From Eonycteris spelaea (Eukaryota; Chordata; Mammalia; Chiroptera; Pteropodidae), in the NCBI GenBank assembly GCA_003508835.1, contig PUFA01000181.1, positions 2,852,001 to 2,916,000 of the forward strand: DNA of 64,000 nt, written 5' to 3'. Position numbers and translations under genes: made by a program. Under the pieces are notes generated by a model. That model did not search any database. It was not told where the DNA came from and saw only the letters and a list, made by a program, of their open reading frames with translations. Shown here one piece after another: positions 22,251 to 33,654 of this stretch (its first letter is position 1; each line of letters begins with the position of its first letter).

Positions 22251-22319
22251 GAGAGAAAAAGGAAGAAGAAATAAAGGAAGACAGAATAAAGGAGAGAGGG
22301 GAGAGAAGGAAGCAAGGTG

Positions 22320-24235
22320 CCTATGTGGAATGTGGGCTCTGGTGCCAGAACTGATGGGTTCCACTAGGAGAAGGGTCTGAGTGGCTGGTGAAAGGATGCC
22401 CAGAAAAGGGCTGCAGAAGCTGATGGGAGGCCCTGCCTGGGAATAGGACGAGGGAAGGGGGTAGTAGGAGGCTGCCCAGGGTAACATGCCATCACTGGAA
22501 CAGGCAGCCATGGGTAGCACCATGTGGGACAAGCCAGGAGCTTGATGGAGAAGGAGGGGGCTGTAACGGGACTGCTAGGCAGGCTGGGTTGGGGCCACTC
22601 TTACCTCTTTTCTAATACCTCCCAGGAGCCACCTGAAAGGATACCAGCGTGTTTACCATGGAGGAGGAGGATGGGTTGGGAGCACTTTAAGTGGTTCTGG
22701 CTGACTGTAAAGGTGCTCAGGGCAGAGCTGGCCTGGGGCCTCGCCTAGCTGGCTCTCCTTGTGAAGACCCCTGGCCACTCTGCCCCCACCCCAGTCCTCA
22801 GGGACACATGCCACTGTGGAGGACCATGGCTTCTGTCTTTCCCCCACTCCAGAAAGGGACAACTTGTTCGGTTTCCTGCTTCAAAACCCAGAACACCCTT
22901 TTAGGCTCTCCACTAAAGCTCCCACTTCTGGGCCAGCTCATAGCTGCAGCCAGGATGAGAAACAAATCAGGAGCGCCTCCAGAACTAACAGCTGATCCGA
23001 GGCTTTGGCTCAGGTCAGCAGCCCCCACCAGCTTCCTCAGTCCTTGTGATGGCTCATTATCCCAGTATTCCCAGGAGATAGGTGGATTTTTTCCCCCCAA
23101 CATCTCCTAATTATATTACAGCTCTACTGATACAGTGACATGTGTCCGAGCCACACTATTCCCAGTAAGACCAAGAAGAGAGCGGTTCCACATGGAGTGA
23201 GGAGGGGAAGTTTTAATCTGAAGTGTACCTGGAGAGCTGTTACCTGGATGAGACCCCCCTCTCCTCCTTGGGAGACAGACAGAACTAGCCTAAGGCCACA
23301 CAGGGGCAGAAGGAGGAGTCTTCAGGGGGGGACAGCTGGGTGGAGGGTGAGTGAGGGGTGTGTGTGCTTCCTGAGGATCTACAACAAGGGACAGGAGATG
23401 GAATCTCAGGAGCTTGTAAACTTCACGCAGGGCTCCCTGGACTGATTCTTTCCCCATGCCAAGTGGAGTTTCTCAGCATGTTCCCAGGCTGGGAGAATCT
23501 GTAGGATGGGGCGGTGTAGGGTGGGAAACTCTACCTTCTGGGTCCTGTCTGTGTAGCCTTGAGTCTCAGGGACTGCACACAACCACTAACAGAACTAAGG
23601 AACATTGAGTTGGATGTGGAAGCTTCTGGAGGACAGAGCAGGCTCCTTCGCCCCCTCCTCTCCCTCTAGCCCTTATTTCATTCACCAAGTGATGTGAATT
23701 GGAGCCCCTGCAGGTCCCTGGCTCACAATCTTAGCTGGTCCCAGCAACGCAGCTGCCCCAGCGTTATTCTGTTCAGCCTTCACAGTTCCAGTGCCCATTC
23801 CGAACCTTCTGTGTCTCCTTAAATCCCTACCTTCACCTCCAAACCTAACCCTCACCTCTCAGCATCCTCACAAAGCCTTCTGCCAGAGGCTAACTCTGGT
23901 CCTACCCCTCACCTCTCCTTGCCCCAAGATTTCAACTGAAATGCCTACAGGCGCCAAGCAGGAAACAGAAAAGGGTGAGATGGGCAGGTAGGATGAGGCA
24001 AGTGGCAACCCGGAAGCCAGACTCATCCTGACAGCCTCAAGCTCCAGCCACCACGGCTGCTCTGCTGAAAGGGAATCAGGCTTTTAGATTTTGCCAGAGG
24101 CTGGGAATCAGGATGTCTATGTGCAATTGGTTGGCAGCAAAGTTGACAAAAAAAAAAAAAATCACTGTATGTGGGCCAACACAGCTCCACTGCAGTCTGA
24201 TTTTGCCCAAGGCCGAGGCTTCTCAAAGTCGCCTC
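22320..24235. other. Unique intronic sequence, little recognised
   Basis: No gene is supported. The part at about 22975-23125 (CTGATCCGAGGCTTTGGCTC through TCTCCTAATTATATTACAGC) is repeat-free and carries a TAATTA core, a weak candidate conserved element. An A14 run lies near 24149-24162. Confidence 0.35.
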
Positions 24236-24239
24236 CTTT

Positions 24240-25380
24240 TCTGCTGTGCCCCCTCTCCCAGCATCTTCAGTTCCCCGTCCGTGCTATAGACTGCTCCCTC
24301 TCTGCCTATAGACTTGTTCAAGTCTCTCACAGGACAAGAAACCTTGCCTAACCAAAATGTCCTTGCAGCTAGCTATCTCCTCTCTCCTCCCTCCATAGGC
24401 AAACTGCTTGAAAGGTCTGTCTCTCTGCACTTTCTCTCCCTTCTCGCTCTCTTCGAGCTCCTGCACCTGGATTCCGCCCGCTTCTCACTGACAAACTCCC
24501 TTGTGCCCAAATCCAACATTTTCCAGTCCTTAGCAGCTCAACTGCCCATGGGGGCAGAGTACCCCTTGAAATCTCCTCCTCCCTCGATTTCCTTGACATA
24601 ACTCTCCTGGGAGGACTCCAGTGTGGGTCTATTCCACATTCCTTCTCAGCTCCTGTCATGGCACCGCTTCCTTTTTTCATTTTACCCACAGTCCTTGAGG
24701 GTTGCCATGATCCACGAAAACTCATCCTCCTCTTAGGGCTCTCCTAGCTCCAAATCTGAATCTCCAGTGACTTCCTGCATGTGTTCCCTGGAATCTCCTA
24801 GGCTCTTCCTACTCAGCATTCCCAAAACAAATATCATCCCCTCCAAATCCCCTCCCCTTCTCCTGGGTCACCTTCTCAGTGACCACCAACTCCCCGTCCG
24901 CACAAACCTGAACTCTGCATTCTCCTCTTCCCTGGAGTCCAATTCACCATCCTTGAGTTTCTGCCCCTAAAACTCTCTCCTGGTGCTACAGCTGCCTCCT
25001 CACCAGTCTCCTGCCTCCACCCTTGGCCCCTCTGTCTTCTCCATCTGAAGAGTTTTTCTTAAACTAGCTCTGATTGTATTACTCCAGATGTCTGTGATCC
25101 TTCTTTCGGGAAGATTACCGACTCTGTCTAGTGCCCTGGGTCCTAAGCCAATACTCACTGCTTCTCAAGAGCCCAGCCAGGTCAGCTTGTTGCTGCCTTT
25201 CACACATGTGTTGCTCTCTTCCATCTCCAGGCATTGAATCATGCTGCCCCTCTGCCTGAGATGCCCCTCCTTCCTTCATCTGTCTGCTAAGTCCCACCTG
25301 CCTTCCAACTTGACACAGGCTAAGAGGGATCCTTCCCACTTTGGACCTACCTAGACCACTCTGTTCATTCAAAGTGGCCT
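24240..25380 (+). repeat. L2-type repeat region
   Basis: A long C/T-rich block with L2-like phrases (CTCACAGGACAAGAAACCTT, GCTTGAAAGGTCTGTCTCTC, CAAATCTGAATCTCCAGTGA, TAAACTAGCTCTGATTGTAT, then CCTCCTTCCTTCATCTGTCT). It is cut off at the right by the LTR at about 25414. Confidence 0.55.
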
Positions 25381-25413
25381 CATAAATTGTCAGTTTACAT
25401 GGAGCTGTCTATT

Positions 25414-25972
25414 GTTACATGAGAGACTGAATGCGGTACCAGACCACGTATAAAAATAGAACTCTGATCCCCAGTCTGTAGTAACCAGCCCAGAAAACCA
25501 GCCTGTTATCTACAGTAACTAGCCCAAGAAGCCAGCCTGCTTCTTGCAGAAAGTCAAACCTGTAGGAAATCAGACTACATCTCTAGCAAACAGTAACACC
25601 TTTGACGATCAGCCCCAAAGGACCGGGACTTAATTAGCTTCCCTAATTTTGGTCCCACATCCGACTTAGGCCCAACCAGAGAAAACAAAATATGGTCCCA
25701 TAACCAATCACAGAGGACGCACGTGTGCATGCGTGCGCGTGCGTGTTCTCCCTCCCTTCTAGTTAGCCCCCCTCCAGCTTCCCCCCGCCAACAGCCTCCA
25801 AATCGGAGCAGACCGGAAGCCTTCCTTTTTCTTCCACTATAAACTTGCCCTCCTCCGCGTGCCTTTGAGCCTCTGCCGAAATGCAAATGATGATGACTGA
25901 GTCCCTTGGAACAGCAAGCTCTGAATAAAAAGCCTTTACCTTTTCTCATCGGGTTACTCTCCACTTATTTCC
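25414..25972 (+). mobile_element. Solo LTR of a class I (ERV1-type) endogenous retrovirus
   Basis: An old LTR with no internal proviral sequence beside it. Visible control elements are a CCAATCAC box near 25704, a TATA-like CACTATAAAC near 25837 and AATAAA at about 25924, followed by a short 3' part ending near TTATTTCCACA. The order (CCAAT, TATA, polyadenylation signal) gives sense-strand orientation, antisense to RTN4RL1. A GCATGCGTGCGCGTGCGTG run lies in the U3-like part. Exact ends and target duplication are uncertain, and I cannot name the subfamily. Confidence 0.65.
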
Positions 25973-25977
25973 ACAAG

Positions 25978-26410
25978 GGTCACAAACCATTCCAAACTTG
26001 AGGACTTAAAACAAACTCATTTCATGACCTCACGGCTCAGTGGGCTGAACGGGCTCTGAGGGATGATGGTTCGTTTGTTGTTCTCACTTGGGGTTTCTCA
26101 GGTGGTTGCAGTCAGACGGTGGCAGGCACTTGGGGTCATCTGAACTAAGATGCTGGAAGACTTGGCCCTCTCTCCCTCTCCACGTGGTCTCTGCATATGA
26201 TCTCTCTAGCAGGGTAATCGGACTTCTTACACAGTGTCCCAGTCCTCCCAAACCGTTAAAGTGAGGCCGCGGGCCATCTCCAGACTTGAGACGGGAACTG
26301 GCACAGCCTCACTTCTACTGTGTCTCGTTGATTAAATCAAGGCAAAGTACAGGCCAGCCTGATTCCTATTGGAAGGGACCCTCGCAAGGACAAGAGAGCA
26401 GGATGTGCGG
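25978..26410. repeat. Medium-reiterated repeat (family unresolved)
   Basis: CACAAACCATTCCAAACTTG with AGGACTTAAAACAAACTCAT, then GGTGGTTGCAGTCAGACGGT, CTCTCCACGTGGTCTCTGCA and TGAGACGGGAACTGGCACAG follow a widespread mammalian repeat, also related to 11.81-12.15 kb. The LTR abuts its left edge and may have inserted into it. Confidence 0.5.
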
Positions 26411-26789
26411 GGTCCTTCTCTAGAGACCAGCTATGCACACCTCCTTCCTGCTGACGCTGTGCTTGGTCTCTGGGTCCTCAGCATCTAGCAGAGGGCCTGA
26501 CTGAGTCAGTGCTCTGACAGCCTGATGATCCAGGGAATGGACGGAAGGATGGTAGGCCCGACAGATGGACAGAAAGGCACCATGCTGGCTTCCCTGCCCC
26601 CGGGCCCACACCACCGTTTGCCCATAAACATTGCTCTCAGCTGCTTAACGGCCTCTATTTTTAAACCTCTCAAACGATGAGTGGTGCTTAACATTTTTTG
26701 AAGCAGGGACCCCTTGGGGAATCTCATGAAAGCTACAGGAGACCCTCTCTCTAGACGAGTGTGACTCTGTATGATCACTCACAACTCTG

Positions 26790-27025
26790 CAGCGTTTAAT
26801 GACAGCTGCCCTTACCGAGGTTTCTACTGTGTGCCGGTGACTCTGCAGAGCACAGCACGTCCCTGGCCCGACTTGTTATCCCAAACATGCTGCAAGGCAG
26901 ACACTACCATTTAGTTTCATTTTATAGATGAGGAAGCTGAGGCTCAAAAAGGTTGAGGAATAACTAGAAAGTGACACCGGGACTCGGAACAGGCAGGTCT
27001 GATGGTATAGCCTATATACTCCCAA
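26790..27025 (-). repeat. MIR SINE
   Basis: Reverse-complement MIR with a well-kept core: CATTTTATAGATGAGGAAGC then TGAGGCTCAAAAAGGTTGAG, preceded by TTTCTACTGTGTGCCGGTGA and followed by GACACCGGGACTCGGAACAG. Confidence 0.8.
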
Positions 27026-27059
27026 CCACGGCGCCATACAATTTCAGGAGGTTCTGGAA

Positions 27060-27500
27060 TACTCTGGAGTCTGCTTGTGAATCTCCAGCTTAAGAATTCC
27101 TTCTCTAATTGCTCTCAAAGTCCTGCTTTCTAATCTAAGTATCCTGCCTGACTTCAAGACTCTGAATAAGCCAGACCCACCCCCTATGCTCCCCTCCAGA
27201 TGTCTGGCTACTCCCAGACCACATCTATCGCTCCCTTCGGCCTGGCCACCCCTGAACATTCTCACCTCCTGGTTCCCCTCTTGCAATGCTCTCTCGACCC
27301 TCTGTCTTCACCCAAATGTCAAGGCTCCTTCTCCCTGGAGTTTCCCTGCCAGTCTGCCCCAGACCAGTGCCTATTTATTCCCTCTCCCGCTTGGGGCTCT
27401 CATCATTCCTGAATAAGTGTTAGTTTCCCACTTAGCCGTGATCCTCTTGGGAGCAGAGACCCATCTTCCCTGTCTTTCTCACCTTCCTAGACAGGCACTC
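27060..27500 (+). repeat. L2 LINE fragment
   Basis: CTAATTGCTCTCAAAGTCCT, TTCCCCTCTTGCAATGCTCT, CACTTAGCCGTGATCCTCTT and GGGAGCAGAGACCCATCTTC keep the order of an L2 3' part. Confidence 0.55.
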
Positions 27501-27529
27501 ACATAAACACTAACGGTTCACAGAATTCT

Positions 27530-29865
27530 GCAGGCTCATTTTCTCTGCTATCCTTCTGGTTCCTAAATCCTCAAACTCAAAAACCGAATGAGACTCCAGA
27601 GCTGACCAGGCCAGAGAGGGGCTGGCTCGCACTGGATACATTTGCTTTATACAGAGAGGCAGCAGCTGAATTGGTTTCAGAACCAAGTCCAGGGTCCCAT
27701 ACCCCAGGCCACTCCACCTGGCATATCCAGCATCATCTGTTTCTTGTGCATTCTCAGGGGACATTATATTGCATAAAATTTGTGGTTGCTTTGTTTCTTG
27801 ATAACAATAAATAAAGACAAAAAAAAATGTTCACGTATAGGTCAGGGATCACAGGACAAAAGAAATACCAGCTTCCTGAGTTTCGTGAGATTCCGCCCTC
27901 CTGGTACCAACATTCAGCAGTGCCTGCCTCATGGATAGAAAGCAGAGAGCAGGGTGTAAGGCTGCCATAGGCCTAAGGTCAGAGGTGACTGACCAGTCCC
28001 CCCACACAGTTTCTATCCCTGAGGGGTAAGGTTACTGTCCTCCAGGCCCTGGATAAAGCACTTTGCACTCACTTTCGACCACACAAGCATACTGTTCAAG
28101 ACTGACATTTGGCAGGTGAGGGACCCAAAGCTTCAAGAGGTAAATGACTTGCTCAGGACCACCATGTTCGTCGGGAGTCATTAGGTAATATGAAGATGGT
28201 TTAATAAAGGGACAATTGACAAAGGAGTGGGCAGGGTCCAAGGAATACACAAAGATAGTAATTAACAGGCAAGAAACCACCAATGTCAATACCCCTTAGC
28301 TTGAAGGAGGAGGTAAGTGATGAGAAATCAGAACCATAACAGAGAAGCTGTGTAGAGAGGACCCCTTGACAAAAGCTGAGACCTCGGTTGGGGATGGAGC
28401 TAGCTGTAGGGAGGACGATGCATGCCCAACAATCACTCTTCTTCTCCCTGATCACCTGCCAGTGTCTCCCGTTGGCCGAACTTAAAAGCCAGATGGCAGG
28501 AACCCACAGGTGTTGACATCCAGGTCTACCTAAGGCATAGTGCCAGAGGTGTGTGTGGGAGGGGAATTCCCTAGCATTTTCACCAGCTGGAAAGTGGCAG
28601 AGCCTGCCTTTAAAGTCAGGTTTCCCTGCTTCCGAAGGTAGGCATTCAGCCCTTCCATGACCATATTCCCATGAATGGAAGCCAGAGAGGCCCAGAAAGG
28701 GTTGCACACAAGTTTGGGATCTCCTACGGCCCTGAGTGTTGGCACCCCTGTCAACTCTAAGCATTGCAGTCTAACCCCTACCTTGTTCACTACACAGTAC
28801 CGACTCCAAAACAGACCCTCTAGTTCTTCAAGACGATATGGCATGAGAGGTTTCAGGAAGTTCCCAATAAAGGAGAGCTGTGGTTCTACAATTAACCTAA
28901 AGGTCTCTTATTAGCAGCTTAGCCTAAGAGGGTCTCCCCTATGCCATCTGGCTTCCAGCTTGGTGTAGACAAAGGATTTCAGCAAAGGTGTGGGCTGAGG
29001 CAGTTCAGAGCATCAACAAAGATCACAGGCCCTTTGGGGGCGGGGTTGGGTTGCACCCTGTGACAGGAGGTTCAGGGTAAGATAACACCACACCATCTCA
29101 CTAAACCCTGCTCCATTTGTGGATTTTTTAAATCGAGATCCAATTCTGACACAGTTTCTTTCAAGTAGTTCTACCTTGCAGGTGTGCAAAATTTATTTGA
29201 TATTTTAAAAAACATTACAGAGGGAGCACAATCTTCAAAGCCCACCTCTGAGACCAAAAAGAAATAAAAACACTAGCCCGTACAAATGTGCAATTAAGGT
29301 TCCAAATTCTTGAGAGCCGTGAGAAACGCCATTCCCGCAGAGAGCAAGTCTTTAAGGCAATTTTCTTGAACTCTATTCAGCATTCACTCAAAATGCCTTT
29401 TAAAAATAACATATGATTTTCCTTCCTCTCCAAAGGCTCCCTTGTTCTTCCTCTCCCAGGTAAGAACGGAGCCAGCCCTGGAGAGAGAATCAGTCGCTCA
29501 TTGTTAGCACATGACAGACTGTTTCCAGAAAGGCAGATAAGAAAGCGAAGCATCCTTGCCCACTGGTGCAGGAGTCCTGTTGAGGTGTGGGGAGGCCCAG
29601 GGGCGGGGAGATGTCCCTGGAGGACCTCACCCACTCATAGAAGGCTACAATTCTGGAAGTGGGACTCACCTCTGAGGAGGTGTCTATCCACAGCTGAGGC
29701 TGGGTGAGATAAATGTGCTCTTTCCCAGGTGGAGATTTGATTCCCTGTGAGAGGGAGAAGGCTTGTCCTGCTGCAAGGGTTGTTAAGAATTAAAGATTCC
29801 TCTTTCTGCATGACTTTGAGGTAAAAGATACAGTCAGCACTGCAGAGGGAGACAGGGCACACATC
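27530..29865. other. Mostly unresolved intronic sequence
   Basis: A MIR-like core (GACATTTGGCAGGTGAGGGA with AAATGACTTGCTCAGGACC) lies at about 28040-28190. At 28430-28600 a repeat phrase (CAGTGTCTCCCGTTGGCCGA) resembles sequence near 55.49-55.62 kb. The repeat-free patch at 29130-29370 (TTTATTTGATATTTTAAAAA through TTTAAGGCAATTTTCTTGAA) may be a conserved element. No gene is supported. Confidence 0.35.
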
Positions 29866-29995
29866 CTAGCCCTACCACTTAGCAACAGTATGACTAGGCA
29901 GGTGGCTTGGTCTCCCTGAGCTATAAAATGAGACACTTCACAGGGCTATTGGGAGAATGAGTGGCTTACCTGTGAGAGCACCTAGCAGGTTATAT
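29866..29995 (+). repeat. MIR SINE fragment
   Basis: CCCTACCACTTAGCAACAGT, GGTGGCTTGGTCTCCCTGAG and CTATAAAATGAGACACTTCA keep sense MIR order. Confidence 0.6.
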
Positions 29996-30099
29996 TTCCT
30001 GGAGCCAGGCAGAGACTCAAATCATTGCCCCAATCCTGGACAGGGCCACCACCCAGTCACCAGGGCAGGGAGTCAGAGGTGCCACCACGAAAAGAGACA

Positions 30100-30320
30100 G
30101 CACAAGCCGTGGCTGAAAGCTTTGAATCTTAGCTCATCGTTTAGTGCCTATATACCCCTTGGCCAAAGCCCTTAGCTTTTCTGAACCTCAGTTTTCCCAT
30201 CTGTGAAGTGGGGCTGTTAATAATACCAGATCCAATGAGCTCATTCATGTAAAGTGCTTAGCTAGTTCCTGGCACAGAGTAAGCTTAATAAGCAGTTATT
30301 TTGTTATTATGGGCCCTTCC
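30100..30320 (+). repeat. MIR SINE
   Basis: CTGAACCTCAGTTTTCCCAT, CTGTGAAGTGGGGCTGTTAA, CATGTAAAGTGCTTAGCTAG, then TTCCTGGCACAGAGTAAGCT. A clear sense MIR core and tail. Confidence 0.8.
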
Positions 30321-31029
30321 AGATCAGACTTCATGTACTAAAATTTAAAAATATTTTGATCCTTCGTATTTATTTCTGCAGTACTTCCTATTTATGGTAA
30401 GTGATACTGAATCTCCATTTACAAAAAAGTGTTATCAAGTTTCCTTTTAAAATACATTTATTTAAGCTAAAGTGGGTCAATATGCAGAAGAAAAAAGTGA
30501 AAAAATAGTGCAGTGGCTCACAGATGGGCAAGACACTGGGAAAGTGTGAGGCAGAGATTGAATTTTGGGGAACACCCAGATAATAACCTGTGTGTAAAGC
30601 CAGAAGCCAGGCCAAAACCATGCTCCAGATCTACCCACGGTCATCCCAAAGCTGTTCAGAGGCCAGCGACCTTGGAGCCTGTCCTTCTCCACCTTTTCAG
30701 GCTCTCCCTGGATCTCCCGTCTTGTCTCAAGCCGAAGTCTCCAGCTCTCCAGAGGATGACTTTCCCAAAATGAGGACGCTTAGAAGAGCAGGCTGACGCC
30801 TCTTGATGCCTGCCTCCCCTGGGGTCCTGGGCCCCAGGAAGGAACCAGGAATGAACCACGGATCCCGAGGCCAAAGGCGGGTCTGGCGGGAGACTGCTGG
30901 GCTGGGGAGCTGGAGAATGGGTGGGTTGGTAGTGTGTAGGGTGTGGTCCCTTTGAAAAGGGAAACCAAATGCCATCCTTCCACAACTTCTAAGGAGAGAC
31001 AGAGCAGCCAGGAAACGAAACACCGTCCC
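30321..31029. other. Unique intronic sequence
   Basis: AT-rich to about 30500, then increasingly GC-rich on approach to the CpG patch. No repeat or gene recognised. Confidence 0.4.
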
Positions 31030-31470
31030 GACTATCGCTGCCGAGGTGTTACAACTCCGTCCCAGTTGCCTGGCAACCGTGCAGGTGTGATAGGGCGAAC
31101 GGCGTTCCCACGGAGCCAACCAGCGCCCGCTGGGCCGGCTCAGGTGGGAGAAGGAGGGAGGAGGGCCTGCAGCCCCAGCTGCACCGCATCCCGCATGCGA
31201 TGATCCGTCCCGCCCGTCCTGCCCATCCCGCCCGTCCCGCCGCTCTCCTGCTGTCCCTCCTCCTGCCCCCTTCTGAGAGAGAGGAACCGCATTGCCTCTG
31301 GGGGTCGAGGTTTGGGCGGCTGCCAGGCCCTGGCACCCCTGCTCCTGCCTCCACTGCCGACCGTAGCCGGTGTTGGGTCACTGGCTTCGTAAGAGCTCTG
31401 GCCTGGTGCAAGCCGCCGGCCGCTCCCTGCTTTGCCCTCTTCGCACACACTCCGTCCGAAACTCCTCATT
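31030..31470. promoter_or_regulatory. CpG-rich patch with RFX X-box
   Basis: CpG density rises well above the flanks (GACTATCGCTGCCGAGG, GGGCGAACGGCGTTCCCACG, GCCGACCGTAGCCGG, GCCGCCGGCCGC). At 31065-31077 GTTGCCTGGCAAC is an inverted-repeat X-box of the kind RFX proteins bind. At 31205-31245 a CCCGCCCGT-type motif repeats several times, giving SP/KLF-like GC boxes. It could be an intronic alternative promoter or an enhancer. No TATA and no convincing first exon were found. Confidence 0.45.
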
Positions 31471-31639
31471 TTAGAGAAACCTAAGAATGGGGACGAGTGG
31501 CACCTTCCTCTTTGGAATATGGGCTCTCCTTTAGCGCATAAATACACTACTTCTGTCTCCACAGAAGGTGCTAATGGAGCAGAAGCCTTCAGAGGAGGGA
31601 CTTGGTGGACTTCTGCAATAGCCATCTGAGTGGGAGCAT

Positions 31640-31875
31640 TCAGGTGGGTTCTGCAACCAAGAATAGTGGCTGAGATGGCTGGCTTGGAATTAGGCCTGCA
31701 TTTGGATTCTGGCTGTGACTGGCTGTGTAACCTTGAGCAAGTCAAGTAACCCACTCAGTTTGCTCATCTGTAAAATAGGGAAAAAACAGGATCTGCATTA
31801 TAGGGCTACTGTGCAAATTAACACACACAAGAACATTTAGCATGGTGCTTAGCAAATTCTTAGTCTTCAATCCTA
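31640..31875 (+). repeat. MIR SINE
   Basis: TTTGGATTCTGGCTGTGACT, CTGTGTAACCTTGAGCAAGT, TTTGCTCATCTGTAAAATAG and ATTTAGCATGGTGCTTAGCA: a nearly full-length sense MIR. Confidence 0.8.
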
Positions 31876-32164
31876 GAAAAATAGTTTCATTAGGGCTTGG
31901 AAGCTGTTGCCACAAGGCACAAGTCACAGAGTTGCGGAGGAGATGCCTACCCAGAGCACACGGTGTTCCAAACTCTCTTGCAGTAACCTGTGCAGGTGGA
32001 CTCTCAGAGGTGGGGCCCAGTGAAGGACAGAGGGCTACCCTGATCCTCATGGGGTGACCATGCCCGGCCAGCAGAAGGTGCAGCCTCTGTATCTGCTGTC
32101 TCCTGGCACCATTTACAACTGTCTTAAAGGAACACTGAGTGAGGGGGAGGCTGGCAGGGACGCT

Positions 32165-33360
32165 CAAAGTTCATCCTCTCTTGGCCCTCTCTGGCCCTGC
32201 CCTTTCTCTCTCCCACTAAGGTAGCATTCTGCATGGGGTCCTCATCAGCCTGCACGAAGGATTCACATTCCCAGGACTATGGTTATTCATGTGCAGTTCA
32301 CCAGGGCTAGGCACTCCTCCCCTCCCCCACACCTCCAAGAAAGAAAAAGGGGAAGCAGGCCAGCCTACTCCAGCCCTCCCCGATGGGGCAGCCCTCCTCT
32401 TTGGAGAGTGTCTTCCTCCACCCCAAACCACCCCCTTCATCCATCCTCTACCCTTCACTGCCTTCCATTTGCCACCAAGGCAGGCAAGCATGATGGACCA
32501 AGTGTGAAGGCACTCCTGCCGCTCCTGCCAGGAAGTATGTAGAGAAGAAAATCTCTGTGACTGAGGCAAACCTCATCCAGCCTTCTGGGAGGCTCCTGGG
32601 AAGCCTTGCGGAAGCCCAGAGGCTAAAGACCCAGGCTTTGTCCCACACTCCCAGGCTGGCCAGGGGGCGCCTCCAAACCCCTGCACTCCGAATCCACTTG
32701 GCTCAGATGTGCTTTCTTAAAAAGATTAATTCTATGGAATCCCAGGCAGCCTTTGACATTGATGTTTACAAGGAGTTTTTTAAAACTTCTGTTTTTCAGT
32801 GGAAAGCCAACATATTAACATGTAAACAGTTGTGCTTCACTCTGCCTTGGGTGTTTAAGCTACCCACCTCCCGTCCCCCCCTCGCCCTGCTTTTTTATAG
32901 TTTTCAATACTTTAAACATTTTCCACAGATGGCATGTTTTACTTTTATAGTAAAAAAAAATAAATAAACAAAAACAAAAGATTAATTAGTATGCCTGTTT
33001 AGAAACCTGTTTAAATCCTTATCAGAAATGTAGCAGGGTTTCCCTGGGGCCAGAAATGGCCCTCGTCCCTGGCTCCAGGCTGATTCTTGGGGCCACAATG
33101 GGCAAGAAGGGCAAGGAGGCAATGCTGGGACAAAGTGCTACCGATCAGACCCTGCGACCCCTCCAGGGAATGGCTGTGGTCATAGTGGGCAGGCAGCAAG
33201 AGGCCAGGAGGCTTTCTGGTGTCACCTGCCCAGAGCACATGCCAGAAACTACCCTCTTATTAGACCTAGAAACAAAGCTGACTCCATCTTGATATGTTCC
33301 TTTTGCTTAGCTTTATCTTTCCAGAGACATTAGGGAAACAGGCTAGGAGATTAGGGGTCC
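32165..33360. other. Unique intronic sequence with a possible conserved part
   Basis: No gene is supported. The stretch 32700-32860 (TGCTTTCTTAAAAAGATTAA through AACATATTAACATGTAAACA) is repeat-free with TTAA-rich cores and may be conserved. A run TAAAAAAAAATAAATAAACA lies near 32950. A CTCF-like motif at 32657 is listed separately. Confidence 0.35.
32657..32670 (+). promoter_or_regulatory. CTCF-like core motif
   Basis: TGGCCAGGGGGCGC fits the CCAGGGGGCGC-type core recognised by CTCF. It stands in unique sequence. Occupancy is unknown. Confidence 0.35.
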
Positions 33361-33364
33361 CTCA

Positions 33365-33427
33365 TTCATCTTTGCAGCTGCCTCCTTCATCTTTGCAGCT
33401 GCCTCCTTCATCTTTGCAGCTGCCTCA
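33365..33427 (+). repeat. 21-bp tandem repeat, three copies
   Basis: The unit TTCATCTTTGCAGCTGCCTC plus one more C occurs at 33365-33385, 33386-33406 and 33407-33427, with a single change (final base A) in the third copy. Each unit has a CAGCTG E-box. Near identity suggests recent expansion or homogenisation. Confidence 0.95.
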
Positions 33428-33654
33428 TCTGCTCATCCTGACCCAACCCAGGACAAGTCATTGCCCCTGTCCAGCTTAGCCTGCCTCCAGCCTGATGTAG
33501 CGATGCTGCCCTATGCATTGCCTTGGGAGCTCTGTCCATGTATCAGCCTTGACCACTCTGCTCCCAGGAAGCTCTAGGACCTAGCAGAAAAGGAGACTCA
33601 TTAGGATGCTAGAGAGGAAAGAGCATACACTCCAAAGGGCAATGCTGGCTCTTC

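Noticed and set aside
31140..31754. 204-residue minus-strand open frame at the 31 kb CpG patch
   Set aside because: It runs through a MIR and the CpG patch, is low-complexity, and overlaps other open frames. No homology recognised.
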